From NCBI GenBank assembly GCA_963735005.1, contig CAVTJA010000007.1, positions 176,537-240,536 on the forward strand: a DNA stretch of 64,000 bases. Reading direction: 5' to 3'. How positions within the stretch are numbered: position 1 is the first letter of the stretch; each line of letters starts with the position of its first letter. This document shows, in pieces, positions 24,364-33,023 of this stretch. This DNA comes from WTKG01 sp963735005. GTDB taxonomy: Bacteria > Actinomycetota > Actinomycetes > Actinomycetales > Demequinaceae. The translations under genes and the position numbers were made by a program. Under the pieces are notes generated by a model. It saw only the letters and a program-made list of their open reading frames with translations. It ran no database searches and was not told the origin of the DNA.

Positions 24364-25332
24364 CTACTTGGTGGTGCTTCCCGATGCCGGCGGCTTCTTG
24401 GCCGCGGGCTTCTTCGCGGCGGGCTTCTTGGCTGCGGCAGGCTTCTTGGTCGCTGCGGCGGTCCCGCTCTTGGTCGCCGCGGGCTTCTTGGCGGCCGGCT
24501 TGGCGGCTGGCTTTTTGGCTGCGGGCTTCGCGGCTACCGGGGCCTCCGTCGACAGCGGCGCGCCGGACGGGGCAGGCGGGGCCAGAGGTGCCGGCGCGGG
24601 CGGCGGCGCGGATGCGAGGAACGCCTTCGAACGCTGGCGCTGAACGGCGAGGATGCCTGCAGTTAGCGCGAGGACAAAGATGCCGAGGGCGATCCACACC
24701 AGCAGGGGAACTCCGGTGTTTGCTTTGCCTGCCCCGATCGCATAGAGGTCGTTGCCGCCGAGGAGGTCATTCGTGTCGAACGTGATGCTCTTGCCGTCGA
24801 CTGTCCCGCCGCTGTGCTCGAGCACCTTGCCCGGGAACGTCACCGTCGACGTGATCGTGAACGCGGCCGCGAACTGGGCGGGCGACACGCCAGCCTCGGA
24901 CGCGAGATTGTCGAACAGCGCCTGCACGGGAATGTCGATGCGGAAGTTGTCGCCGTCGCGAGTGATGGTCGCTGACGGCGCGCCCGTCTGCTGCGCGAGC
25001 TCGGGCGAGTTGAACTCGTCGAGCGTCGCTCCCAAAACCGTGACCGTGATTCCCACCTCGGTATCGGTGTCCAGCGGCTCGACCGTGACGTTCTGCAAGC
25101 CAGCGTCGTGGTAGGTCGCCAAGAGGTCGTCGGTCGACCCAAAGATATCGTCGACGCTGGGGGCGCCTTCGCTCCCGGCCAATTCGAGGACCGTGCGGTC
25201 CACTGCCATGACGAATGTTTGATCCGCTGTGCCGTCTTCGTGCAGGACGGTGGTGCTGTCCATACGGACGCATCCAGCGAGGGCGAGGGTAGTGGCGATG
25301 GCGGCGGCGAGAACACGCAATAGTCGGGTCAT
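24364..25332 (-). CDS. LppM-like lipoprotein with lysine/alanine/proline (histone H1-like) cytoplasmic tail, copy A
   Basis: 322 residues. Lipobox LALAGC, the external LppM-like domain (TTVLHEDGTADQTFVMAV; VTFPGKVLEHSGG), then a membrane helix (VPLLVWIALGIFVLALTAGI). After a Pro/Ala linker comes a tail of about 60 residues built of AKKPAAK-type units with no acidic residues. Such tails occur on bacterial histone-like proteins and bind DNA or other polyanions. Since the N-terminus is lipid-anchored outside and the helix crosses once, the tail would face the cytoplasm. A membrane-to-nucleoid contact is an inference. Confidence 0.78.
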   Translation of the reverse strand: MTRLLRVLAAAIATTLALAGCVRMDSTTVLHEDGTADQTFVMAVDRTVLELAGSEGAPSVDDIFGSTDDLLATYHDAGLQNVTVEPLDTDTEVGITVTVLGATLDEFNSPELAQQTGAPSATITRDGDNFRIDIPVQALFDNLASEAGVSPAQFAAAFTITSTVTFPGKVLEHSGGTVDGKSITFDTNDLLGGNDLYAIGAGKANTGVPLLVWIALGIFVLALTAGILAVQRQRSKAFLASAPPPAPAPLAPPAPSGAPLSTEAPVAAKPAAKKPAAKPAAKKPAATKSGTAAATKKPAAAKKPAAKKPAAKKPPASGSTTK

Positions 25333-25406
25333 GTGCCTATCGTGGCAGATCGCAGGAGTTGCGCAAACGTCACCGTGCGGCGTGGCCTTGCGCGCGGCTC
25401 GCTCGG

Positions 25407-25412
25407 TAGGGT
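25407..25412 (+). promoter_or_regulatory. -10 hexamer TAGGGT, leaderless start of glycosyltransferase gene
   Basis: TAGGGT-GGACAC-GTG; the start codon lies 6 nt after the hexamer and no Shine-Dalgarno sequence is present. Confidence 0.5.
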
Positions 25413-25418
25413 GGACAC

Positions 25419-26246
25419 GTGGCTGCGAAGCGCTCGCGTAAGGCCTCGTCCCCTGGATCAGACGAGGAGCGGTCGGCCGCGCCGCCGCGTGCAAATGTCG
25501 CCGCACTCGTCGTCGCCAACAACGAGGCCCAGAGCGTTGCAGACACGGTGCGGGCCGCGCTGTCCATGCCCTCGGTCGACCTCGTGATCGTCGTGGACGA
25601 CGGCTCGACAGACGACACGCAGGACGCCGCGCGCGAGGCGGGAGCGACGGTCGTGCGCCACTCTCATCACCGCGGACGAGCGGCGGCGCTCGAGACGGGC
25701 GTTGCCGTCGCCGGGATGCGCGACGAGCCGGGCCTTCCCGCGCGCCATCTGCTCATCATGGACGCGGGACTTGGCGACGAGGCGATCGGCGCGGCACCCC
25801 TCGTGCCGCCGGTCGTCGAGGGCGTCACCGACCTGGCGATCGCCCTGACCGACCTTCCCCCGAACGGGCGAGCCACCGGCATGGCCGCGGCGCTCGCGCG
25901 CAACGCTATCGAGCGGGCCTGCGGATGGTCGCCGGAACAGCCACTTAGCCGCGTCAGGTGCCTGACGCGCGAAGCCTTCGAGGAGGCGCTGCCGCTGTCG
26001 CGCGGCGCCGGGCTCGAGCCAGGCATCACGCTCGACGTGCTGCTCGCGGGCTACTCCGCGACCGAAGTCCCCACGGACATCCCCGGCCGCCGCCTTCCGG
26101 CCAGCCGACGTACGCCGCCCATGCGCATGAACCGCTACCGTGAGGTGATGGTCGCGATCAGTTCGCGCCGAATCCGCGGAAGCATCGAGGCGACGCAGCA
26201 CGTCGTCGGCGACCGCATCCTGAATCGCAACGAGGAGGACGAGTGA
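25419..26246 (+). CDS. Glycosyltransferase family 2-like protein
   Basis: 275 residues. The GT-A start is clear: VAALVVANNEAQSVADTV, then VDLVIVVDDGSTDDTQDAA and the HHRGRAAALETG loop. The usual DxD metal site appears only as LLIMDAGLGDEA, so metal binding may be altered. The N-terminal 25 residues are charged, and the C-terminal part (MRMNRYREVMVAI) lacks membrane helices, so this is probably a cytoplasmic nucleotide-sugar transferase. The stop overlaps the pheA start (GTGA), giving a two-gene unit, though a shared pathway is not obvious. Confidence 0.78.
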   Translation: MAAKRSRKASSPGSDEERSAAPPRANVAALVVANNEAQSVADTVRAALSMPSVDLVIVVDDGSTDDTQDAAREAGATVVRHSHHRGRAAALETGVAVAGMRDEPGLPARHLLIMDAGLGDEAIGAAPLVPPVVEGVTDLAIALTDLPPNGRATGMAAALARNAIERACGWSPEQPLSRVRCLTREAFEEALPLSRGAGLEPGITLDVLLAGYSATEVPTDIPGRRLPASRRTPPMRMNRYREVMVAISSRRIRGSIEATQHVVGDRILNRNEEDE

Positions 26247-27193
26247 GCAAGCCCCGCTACGCCTACTTGGGTCCCGAGGGCACGTTCACCGAACTCGCAT
26301 TGCGCGACATGGTCGCCGGCCAAGACGTTGAGCCGGTGCCCGTGGTGGACGTGATGTCCGCGTTGGGTGCGGTGCGCTCCGGCGACGCCAAGTACGCCGT
26401 GGTCGCGATCGAGAACACGGTCGAGGGCGGCGTCACTGCGACGCTCGACACCCTGGCGGCGGGAACCCCGCTCGTGATCCTTGGCGAGACGGTGCTGCCG
26501 GTGTCCTTCGAGCTTGCGGTGCGCCCTGGGGCGACGTTCGAGACCGTCACCAGGATCGCCGCGCATTCGCATGGCCTGGCACAGTGCCGCCGTTGGCTCA
26601 ACGAAAACGTCCCCGACGCGGTGCTCGTGCCCGCTTCGTCGAACGCCGCCTCCGCGCTCCTGCTCGCCGACGACTCGCGCACGGTGGATCAGATCGGCTT
26701 CGACGCCGTGCTCGCGCCCCCCGGGCTCGCGGGACGGCTTGGGCTTGAGGTGCTGCGCACGGACGTCGCCGACAACCTAGAAGCCCGCACGCGTTTCGTG
26801 CGCGTCGGCCGCCCTGAAGCCGTACCCGCGCCCACCGGCGCCGACAAGACCACCCTGGTGGTGCACCTCGCCGAGGATCGTGCTGGCGCGCTGCTTGAGA
26901 TGCTCGAACAGTTCGCCGCGCGTGGGGTGAACCTGTCGCGCATCGAGTCGCGGCCGCGCACCGACAAGCCGGGAGAATACTCGTTCTCGATCGACGCGCT
27001 CGGCCACGTGGGCGAGGCGCGCATGGCCGAGGCGCTGATGGGGCTCAAGCGCACCTGCCCCATGGTGATCTTCCTTGGCTCGTACCCCGCGTTCCGGACC
27101 AACGGCAAGACGCCGGTGCAACAGGGGACCACGGACGCCGACTTCGCGGCCGCCCGCGCCTGGGTCGACGGCCTACGCGAGGGCCAGCACTAG
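26243..27193 (+). CDS. pheA: Prephenate dehydratase
   Basis: 316 residues. It converts prephenate to phenylpyruvate in phenylalanine synthesis. The catalytic domain opens with AYLGPEGTFTELAL and includes VVAIENTVEGGVTATLD and the essential Thr-Arg-Phe in NLEARTRFVRVG. The C-terminal ACT domain (GALLEMLEQFAARGVNLSRI, then ESRP) binds phenylalanine for feedback inhibition. There is no chorismate mutase domain, as usual for actinobacteria. A GTG start overlaps the upstream stop. Its end overlaps the convergent kinase gene by four bases with no terminator between. Confidence 0.95.
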   Translation: MSKPRYAYLGPEGTFTELALRDMVAGQDVEPVPVVDVMSALGAVRSGDAKYAVVAIENTVEGGVTATLDTLAAGTPLVILGETVLPVSFELAVRPGATFETVTRIAAHSHGLAQCRRWLNENVPDAVLVPASSNAASALLLADDSRTVDQIGFDAVLAPPGLAGRLGLEVLRTDVADNLEARTRFVRVGRPEAVPAPTGADKTTLVVHLAEDRAGALLEMLEQFAARGVNLSRIESRPRTDKPGEYSFSIDALGHVGEARMAEALMGLKRTCPMVIFLGSYPAFRTNGKTPVQQGTTDADFAAARAWVDGLREGQH

Positions 27194-28332
27194 TTCGAGG
27201 CCTGCTTGGGCGCGCGAACCTTGAGGCGGCCCGGCTGCACCGAAGCTCGGACCTTTGACGCGCGGCCAAGTGGCTCGCCGTCCGCCTGGACGCGGTGAGG
27301 GACTTCCATCTCGATGGTGGCCGTCTCGCCGCGAGCGTGGTCGATGCGCCCCGCGCGCCAGCCGGGTGGCAGGTTGGGCGTGCTGATGCCGGCTCCCTTG
27401 GCGATCACCTCGCCGAACAGCTCTGCCCAGCCTGCGACGCCACCACGTGCGTCGAGGATCGCGAAGTCGAGCTTGCCGTCGTCCACCCGCGCGTCGGGAA
27501 GCAGTGTCAGCCCGCCGGGGAGCTTGCCGGCGTTTGCTGCGAGCACGGACCTCATCTTGCTGACGACGGGCGCGCCGCTGTCGACGGTCAGGCTGGCCCG
27601 CATCCGCTTGCCGTTCAGGAACGGCACGGCGGCCCAGAAGTACGCACCCCAGCCCCACCGAGACTTGAGCGAGGCGTTCGCTCCCGCCACCATCTCGGCG
27701 TCGATGCCCATCCCGGCGAAGACGAGGAACAAGTGGTCCGCCTCCTCCCCGTGCTCGTCGGTGACATGTAGCCAGCCCATGTCGATGGCGCGCTCCTCGC
27801 CGTCGAGTGCGTTGCGCAGGGCGGCCGCGGTGTCGTTGACGGGGATGTCGAGGTTGCGCGCCAGCAGATTTCCGGTGCCCATCGGGACGATGCCCATGGC
27901 GATCCCCGCGTCGGCGGCCTCCGCCGCGACGGCGCGGACGGTGCCGTCGCCGCCCACCGCAATGAGCACCTCGGCTCCTGCTGCCACGGCCTCGCGAGCG
28001 GCGATTCCCCCAGGGTCCGTCGCCGTCGTGTACAGCCACATGGGTTCCGGCAGGTAGCGCATCGAGCACGCGCGGTATGCGGTCTCGCGCACCTGCACCA
28101 TGCCTTGTTTAGTGGGGTTCGCGATGAACGCGACTCGGGTGCCGCCAGGACGGGAGCGGGCGAAGTCCGCGACGGTCTGTTCGGGGATCTCGCGGACCAT
28201 GAGGGCGCGGCGCAGGAACGGCGAAAGCGCGGCCGGGTCGCGGATTCCCAGCTGCCGAAGCGTGGACGTGACCATCCATACCGTCGTCGACGCAAGCACG
28301 AACGCGGCCGCGCCAAGGATGTCCCAGACCAT
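27190..28332 (-). CDS. Diacylglycerol kinase-family lipid kinase
   Basis: 380 residues. An N-terminal membrane helix (about 3-22) is followed by a DAGK catalytic domain: VAFIANPTKQGM, LIAVGGDGTVRAVAAE (GGDGT nucleotide motif) and IVPMGTGNLLARNL. The C-terminal beta-sandwich includes FLVFAGMGIDAEMV and DDGKLDFAIL. Members phosphorylate diacylglycerol or related lipids, or act in phosphatidylinositol-mannoside or sphingoid metabolism; the substrate is undetermined. The membrane anchor and basic C-terminus suit a lipid substrate. The divergent neighbour is serS, 36 bp away. Confidence 0.85.
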   Translation of the reverse strand: MVWDILGAAAFVLASTTVWMVTSTLRQLGIRDPAALSPFLRRALMVREIPEQTVADFARSRPGGTRVAFIANPTKQGMVQVRETAYRACSMRYLPEPMWLYTTATDPGGIAAREAVAAGAEVLIAVGGDGTVRAVAAEAADAGIAMGIVPMGTGNLLARNLDIPVNDTAAALRNALDGEERAIDMGWLHVTDEHGEEADHLFLVFAGMGIDAEMVAGANASLKSRWGWGAYFWAAVPFLNGKRMRASLTVDSGAPVVSKMRSVLAANAGKLPGGLTLLPDARVDDGKLDFAILDARGGVAGWAELFGEVIAKGAGISTPNLPPGWRAGRIDHARGETATIEMEVPHRVQADGEPLGRASKVRASVQPGRLKVRAPKQASN

Positions 28333-28338
28333 GAACCG

Positions 28339-28344
28339 AGACTA
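28339..28344 (-). promoter_or_regulatory. -10 hexamer TAGTCT, leaderless start of lipid kinase gene
   Basis: TAGTCT-CGGTTC-ATG on the minus strand. It lies 11 bp from the opposite -10 of serS, so the two promoters are nearly back to back. Confidence 0.5.
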
Positions 28345-28355
28345 CGCGTGCCCGA

Positions 28356-28361
28356 TACACT
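28356..28361 (+). promoter_or_regulatory. -10 hexamer TACACT, leaderless start of serS
   Basis: TACACT with a 7-nt gap to the ATG at 28369; no ribosome site. Confidence 0.5.
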
Positions 28362-28368
28362 CGGCATC

Positions 28369-29652
28369 ATGATTGACCTCCAGTTGCTGCGTTCCGACCC
28401 CGACGTCGTCCGCCAAAGCCAGAGGTCCCGCGGGGACGACCCGGGAGTGGTTGACGCCGCGCTCGCGCTTGACGCCGCACACCGAGACGCGCTTGCGGCC
28501 TTCGAGAACGCGCGCGCCGAGCAGAAGACACTCGGCAAGGAGGTCGCCAGCGCCAAGGGCGACGCCAAGGCGGCGGCGCTCGCGAAGGCCAAAGATCTCG
28601 CGGCTCGTGTCAAGCAGCTTGAGTCGGCAGCGGGCGAGGCCGCGACGGCTTTCCAGGACGTCGTGCGCGAGATCGCGAACATCCCGATGAGCGGCGTCCC
28701 CGCCGGAGGCGAGGACGACTTCGTCGTGGTGAAGGAGGCCGGCAAGCGCCGGGACTTCGCGGCCGAGGGCGTGGAGGTACGTGACCATCTCGACATCGGC
28801 GAGGGGCTTGGCGCGATCGACATGGAGCGCGGCGCCAAGGTGAGCGGCGCACGCTTCTACTTCCTCACGGGACCGGGCGCGCGGCTCGAGCTCGCGATCC
28901 TCAACCTGGCGATGGACACGGCCGCCGGCGCGGGTTTCACGCCCATGATGACGCCCACGCTCGTCAAGCCGGAGGTCATGGCTGGCACGGGGTTCCTCGG
29001 CAAGCACGCCGACGAAATCTATCGACTCGAGGCGGACGACCTCTACCTAACTGGCACGTCGGAGGTCGCGCTCGCGGGCTACCACGCGGACGAGTTCCTC
29101 GACCTGGCTGCCGGGCCCAAGCGCTACGCCGGCTGGAGCGCCTGCTACCGCCGCGAGGCCGGCTCGTACGGCAAGGACACCCGCGGCATCATCCGCGTGC
29201 ATCAGTTCCACAAGGTCGAGATGTTCAGCTTCTGTTCGGCGGCCGATGCCGCGGTCGAGCACGCGCGGTTCCTCGAGCTTGAGGAGTCGATGCTCGCCAA
29301 GCTTGAGCTGCCGTACCGCGTCATCGATACCGCCGCAGGGGACCTTGGCTCGAGTGCGGCGCGCAAGTTCGACTGCGAGGCCTGGCTGCCCAGCCAGGAG
29401 CGTTGGCTCGAACTCACGTCCACGTCCAACTGCACCACGTACCAGGCTCGGCGCCTCAAGATCCGCCAGCGCACAGACGCCGGCACCGAACCGGTGGCAA
29501 CCATCAACGGCACGATCGGCACGACGCGGTGGATCGTGGCACTGCTCGAAAACCACCAACAGGCGGACGGGTCGGTGCGCATCCCGCCGGCTCTGCAGCC
29601 GTACCTCGGCGGAGCGGAGTCGCTTTTTCCGCTAGCTTCCGACGAGGCGTAG
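28369..29652 (+). CDS. serS: Seryl-tRNA synthetase
   Basis: 427 residues. It charges tRNA-Ser (two tRNA-Ser genes lie at 42984 and 43661). The N-terminal coiled-coil arm (about 25-110, Ala/Lys/Glu-rich) grips the long variable arm of tRNA-Ser. The class II motifs are intact: motif 2 in SACYRREAGSYGKDTRGIIR and motif 3 in GTTRWIVALLENHQ. The ATG at 28369 gives the standard MIDLQLLRSDPD start and follows the TACACT hexamer. The length is normal. Confidence 0.96.
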   Translation: MIDLQLLRSDPDVVRQSQRSRGDDPGVVDAALALDAAHRDALAAFENARAEQKTLGKEVASAKGDAKAAALAKAKDLAARVKQLESAAGEAATAFQDVVREIANIPMSGVPAGGEDDFVVVKEAGKRRDFAAEGVEVRDHLDIGEGLGAIDMERGAKVSGARFYFLTGPGARLELAILNLAMDTAAGAGFTPMMTPTLVKPEVMAGTGFLGKHADEIYRLEADDLYLTGTSEVALAGYHADEFLDLAAGPKRYAGWSACYRREAGSYGKDTRGIIRVHQFHKVEMFSFCSAADAAVEHARFLELEESMLAKLELPYRVIDTAAGDLGSSAARKFDCEAWLPSQERWLELTSTSNCTTYQARRLKIRQRTDAGTEPVATINGTIGTTRWIVALLENHQQADGSVRIPPALQPYLGGAESLFPLASDEA

Positions 29653-29655
29653 CCT
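29650..29655 (+). promoter_or_regulatory. -10 hexamer TAGCCT, leaderless start of HAD gene
   Basis: TAGCCT-GATCCG-ATG; the hexamer overlaps the serS stop codon, so the HAD/MFS pair may have its own promoter. Confidence 0.45.
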
Positions 29656-29661
29656 GATCCG

Positions 29662-30519
29662 ATGTCACTCGCGCCCGAAGAGATGAGCCCGCCGCTCGAG
29701 CCGGACACCTGGCGGCTTCTCGGGCTCGACATCGACGGCACGCTGATGCATGGCGACGGCGACATCTCCTTCGACGTGATCGCCGCGGTCGAGAAAGTGC
29801 GCATGTGCCGCAACCACGTGATCCTCGCGACGGGCCGCAACATCGTGTCGACGATGCCGGTGGCGGAGGCGCTGGGTATCCGGCGCGGCTGGGCGGTCTG
29901 TTCAAACGGCGCCGTCACCGTGCGGCTCAACCCCGGCACGCCAGGCGGCTACGACATCGTCGAGAAGATCACCTTCAATCCGCGCGCGGCGCTCGAGCTG
30001 ATTCGCGAGCACCTGCCAGACGCGCTCTACGGCGTCGAGGACCTCGGCGTGGGCTTCCGTGTGACCCAGGAGTTTCCCGCGGGCGAGCTCTCCGGCCGCC
30101 AGCGCATCGTGAGCTTTGAGGAGCTATGCGATGGCGAGGCGACGCGCGTGGTGATTCGCTCGCCCGGAATCGAGGTTGACCACTTCGCCGACCTGGTGCA
30201 GCGCATCGGCCTGTCCGAAGTCACGTACGCCGTGGGCTATACCGCCTGGCTCGACCTCACCCCGCCGGGGGTGAGCAAGGCGTCGGCGCTCGAGACGCTG
30301 CGGCGAAACTTGGGCGTCTACCCTGACCACACCGTCGCCGTCGGGGACGGCATGAACGACATCGCGATGCTCGAATGGGCGGGGACCTCCACAGCGATGG
30401 GGAACGCGCCGGACGCCGTCAAAGCAGTCGCGGACCTCGTGACCGGCACGGTGCACGAAGACGGTGTCATGGCCGTGCTCGAGACCTTGATCGACCCCGA
30501 CCGGTTGGCGGTCATGTGA
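29662..30519 (+). CDS. Cof-type HAD-superfamily phosphatase
   Basis: 285 residues. Motif I is LLGLDIDGTLM (nucleophile Asp and acid/base Asp), motif II is ILATGRN, and motif III/IV is VAVGDGMNDIAMLEWAG. The large C2B-type cap between motifs II and III places it among Cof/YbiV/sugar phosphatases. These remove phosphate from sugar phosphates or flavin/pyridoxal compounds. HEDGVMAVLE near the C-terminus is the family closing motif. The stop overlaps the transporter start (GTGA). Confidence 0.88.
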   Translation: MSLAPEEMSPPLEPDTWRLLGLDIDGTLMHGDGDISFDVIAAVEKVRMCRNHVILATGRNIVSTMPVAEALGIRRGWAVCSNGAVTVRLNPGTPGGYDIVEKITFNPRAALELIREHLPDALYGVEDLGVGFRVTQEFPAGELSGRQRIVSFEELCDGEATRVVIRSPGIEVDHFADLVQRIGLSEVTYAVGYTAWLDLTPPGVSKASALETLRRNLGVYPDHTVAVGDGMNDIAMLEWAGTSTAMGNAPDAVKAVADLVTGTVHEDGVMAVLETLIDPDRLAVM

Positions 30520-31760
30520 CCGTCGTTGGCGCGCCTGACCGCAGGCGTGTCGCGGTACTGGCAACAACGCAATTGTGGGGTGGGCTCGGCATCGGCGCTG
30601 GGCTCGCCACCGGCGCGCTGCTCGCCAAGGAGATCACTGGATCTGCGACGCTGTCGGGGCTTCCGCAGACGGCGAGCGTGCTCGGGTCGGCGCTCCTCGC
30701 GGTTCCGCTCGCGAGGCTCGCGGGGCGCGCGGGCAGGCGGGTCGCGCTCGTGACCGGTTTTGGCATTGCGGCGACGGGCGCCGCGGTCGCGGTCGCGGCG
30801 GCGGCGTGGAGTTCGCTGCCGTTGCTGCTCCTTGCGACCGCCCTTGCGGGAGCGGGCACCGCGGCCGGACTTCAGGCGCGATTCGCCGCGACGGACGGCG
30901 TGGCGCGAGCTGCGCACGGGCGCGTGTTGTCCGCCGTGGTCTGGATGACCACCGTGGGCGCCGTCCTCGGACCCAACCTGCTCGACCCCGGGAAGCGCGT
31001 CGCCGGAGCGATCGGCCTGCCCGGCCTGGCCGGCCCATGGCTGTTCGCCGTTGCTGGCTTGGGCATCGCCGGCGTGGTGGTTGTCGCCGGGCTGCGCCGC
31101 GACCGTCCCGCCGGGGTGCCGCGCAGGAGCGCGTCATTGGCCGCGGTGCTGGCGTCGCTCGCGCGCCACCGGCAGGGCGCCGTCGGCATCTTCGCGATCG
31201 CGACGGCGCACCCCGTGATGGTCGGAATCATGGCGATGACTGCCGTGCACCTGAGCGAGGCCGGGTCGAACCTGCGGGTGATCGGGCTAGTCATCAGCGT
31301 TCACGTCTTTGGGATGTTCGGATTCAGCCCGGTGTTTGGGTGGCTCGTGGACCGGTGGGGTGAGCTCCGTGTGATTTGGATGGGAGCTGGCTTCCTCGCG
31401 CTAGGCGCGGGGTTCGCGGCGTGGGGCGGCGCGTTGGATGCCGCGGGCGAGCACGGCCTGGGCGAGCGGATCGTCGGGGTCGCACTGCTACTCATCGGCG
31501 TGGGCTGGTCCGCGTGCCTCATCGCAGGGTCGGCGATGGTGGCGCACGCCTCCCACGAGCGTGACGTGGCGGTCTCGCCGACGGACGTGCAGGGTGCGTC
31601 GGACATGGTGATGGGGATTGCCGGCGCGACGGCGGGCGGTCTTTCGGGTGTGGTGCTCGCCGCCGTCGGCTATGTGGGGCTGTCAATCGCGGGCGGCCTG
31701 CTCGTGCTTCCCTTGATCGCCTTCACCGTCGCGCGCCGTCGCAGTATTGTCGGAACCTGA
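30516..31760 (+). CDS. Major facilitator superfamily transporter
   Basis: 414 residues with about 12 hydrophobic segments. The loop ARLAGRAGRRVALVTGF between helices 2 and 3 is a variant of the MFS motif A, repeated as GWLVDRWGELRVIWMG in the second half. The type resembles multidrug/efflux carriers, but the substrate cannot be told. The GTG start overlaps the HAD stop, so the pair is translationally coupled. Confidence 0.85.
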   Translation: MTVVGAPDRRRVAVLATTQLWGGLGIGAGLATGALLAKEITGSATLSGLPQTASVLGSALLAVPLARLAGRAGRRVALVTGFGIAATGAAVAVAAAAWSSLPLLLLATALAGAGTAAGLQARFAATDGVARAAHGRVLSAVVWMTTVGAVLGPNLLDPGKRVAGAIGLPGLAGPWLFAVAGLGIAGVVVVAGLRRDRPAGVPRRSASLAAVLASLARHRQGAVGIFAIATAHPVMVGIMAMTAVHLSEAGSNLRVIGLVISVHVFGMFGFSPVFGWLVDRWGELRVIWMGAGFLALGAGFAAWGGALDAAGEHGLGERIVGVALLLIGVGWSACLIAGSAMVAHASHERDVAVSPTDVQGASDMVMGIAGATAGGLSGVVLAAVGYVGLSIAGGLLVLPLIAFTVARRRSIVGT

Positions 31761-31787
31761 CTGCTGTCCCACGCTACGGAGTCCACG

Positions 31788-33023
31788 ATGAATTGGCTGA
31801 CGAGCCCCACACACCACCGGTGGCTCGAGGCCGAGACCGATCGCCTCCTCGGCTTTGGCGCGCGAGCCCGGGACGCCCGCGGGGGCTTCGGCTGGCTTCG
31901 CGATGACGGCAAGGTCGACACCAAGCGCGACATCGAGCTGTGGATCACGTGCCGCATGACCCACGTCTTCTCGATCGCCGACCTCATGGGCCGCGCCCAG
32001 GCCGCCGACCTCGCCGACCACGGCATCGACGCGCTCCGGGGGGCCCTGCGCGACAGTGACAACGGCGGGTGGTTCGCCGCGACCGACGGGGCCCGCGCCA
32101 CCATCGCCACCAAGCAGGCGTACGGGCATGCGTTCGTCGTGCTCGCCGCGGCGTCGGCCACGGCCGCGGGGCGCGACGGCGCGCGGGGTGTGCTCGACGA
32201 GGCGCTCGGCGTCGTCGACTCGTACTTTTGGGACGAGGAGGAAGGGATGGCGTGGGAGGCGTTCGACGCCGACTGGAGCCATCCGGACCCCTACCGCGGC
32301 ATGAACGCGAACATGCACCTGGTGGAGGCCTACCTCGCTGCGGCGGACGTGACTGGGGACCATGCGCTGCTACGTCGGGCAGTGCGGGTGACGGAGCGAG
32401 CCATCCACGGGTTCGCCCGTCACAACAATTGGCGCTTGCCCGAACACTTCACGATCGACTGGCAGCCGGATCTCGACTACAACCGCGATTCCCCGGCCCA
32501 CCCGTTCCGCCCGTTCGGCGCGACCATCGGCCACCTCCTCGAGTGGTCGCGGCTGACAATTCACGCCGCCGCTTCCCTCGAGCAGTCGGGCATCGCCGCC
32601 CCCGAGTGGATGATTCCTTCCGCGCGCAGCCTGTACGCGACCGCGATCCGCGAGGGTTGGAACGTCGACGGCGCCCCTGGCTTCGTGTACACCATCGACT
32701 GGGAGGGCCGTCCGGTAGTGCGCGAGCGGATGCACTGGGTGGCGGCCGAGGCGATCGCGGCCGCGGCTGCCCTTTACCTGAAGACCCGCAACGACGACTA
32801 CGCGGATGACTATCGCCGCTGGTGGCAGTTTGCGGGCGCGCATCACCTTGACCAGGCGGGGGGCTCGTGGCACCACGAGCTCGACGCGCACAACTCCCCG
32901 TCCGCGACGGTGTGGACGGGCAAGCCGGACGTTTATCACGCGATCCAGGCCACGCTGATTCCGAGGCTGCCACTTAATCCGTCGATCGCGCCGTCGGTCG
33001 CGGCAGGCAACCTAGACCGCTAG
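31788..33023 (+). CDS. AGE-family (N-acylglucosamine 2-epimerase-like) sugar isomerase, possibly YihS-like
   Basis: 411 residues forming an (alpha/alpha)6 barrel. Likely catalytic residues lie in KVDTKRDIELWITCRMTHVF (Arg near residue 55), YGHAFVVLAAASA, MNANMHLVEAYLAAAD and RERMHWVAAEAIAAAA. The pattern is closest to aldose-ketose isomerases such as YihS, which act on mannose, fructose, glucose or sulfoquinovose. No sulfoquinovose pathway genes are nearby, so the substrate is open. ACGGAG lies 6 nt before the ATG. Its last bases overlap the convergent oxidoreductase gene. Confidence 0.83.
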   Translation: MNWLTSPTHHRWLEAETDRLLGFGARARDARGGFGWLRDDGKVDTKRDIELWITCRMTHVFSIADLMGRAQAADLADHGIDALRGALRDSDNGGWFAATDGARATIATKQAYGHAFVVLAAASATAAGRDGARGVLDEALGVVDSYFWDEEEGMAWEAFDADWSHPDPYRGMNANMHLVEAYLAAADVTGDHALLRRAVRVTERAIHGFARHNNWRLPEHFTIDWQPDLDYNRDSPAHPFRPFGATIGHLLEWSRLTIHAAASLEQSGIAAPEWMIPSARSLYATAIREGWNVDGAPGFVYTIDWEGRPVVRERMHWVAAEAIAAAAALYLKTRNDDYADDYRRWWQFAGAHHLDQAGGSWHHELDAHNSPSATVWTGKPDVYHAIQATLIPRLPLNPSIAPSVAAGNLDR

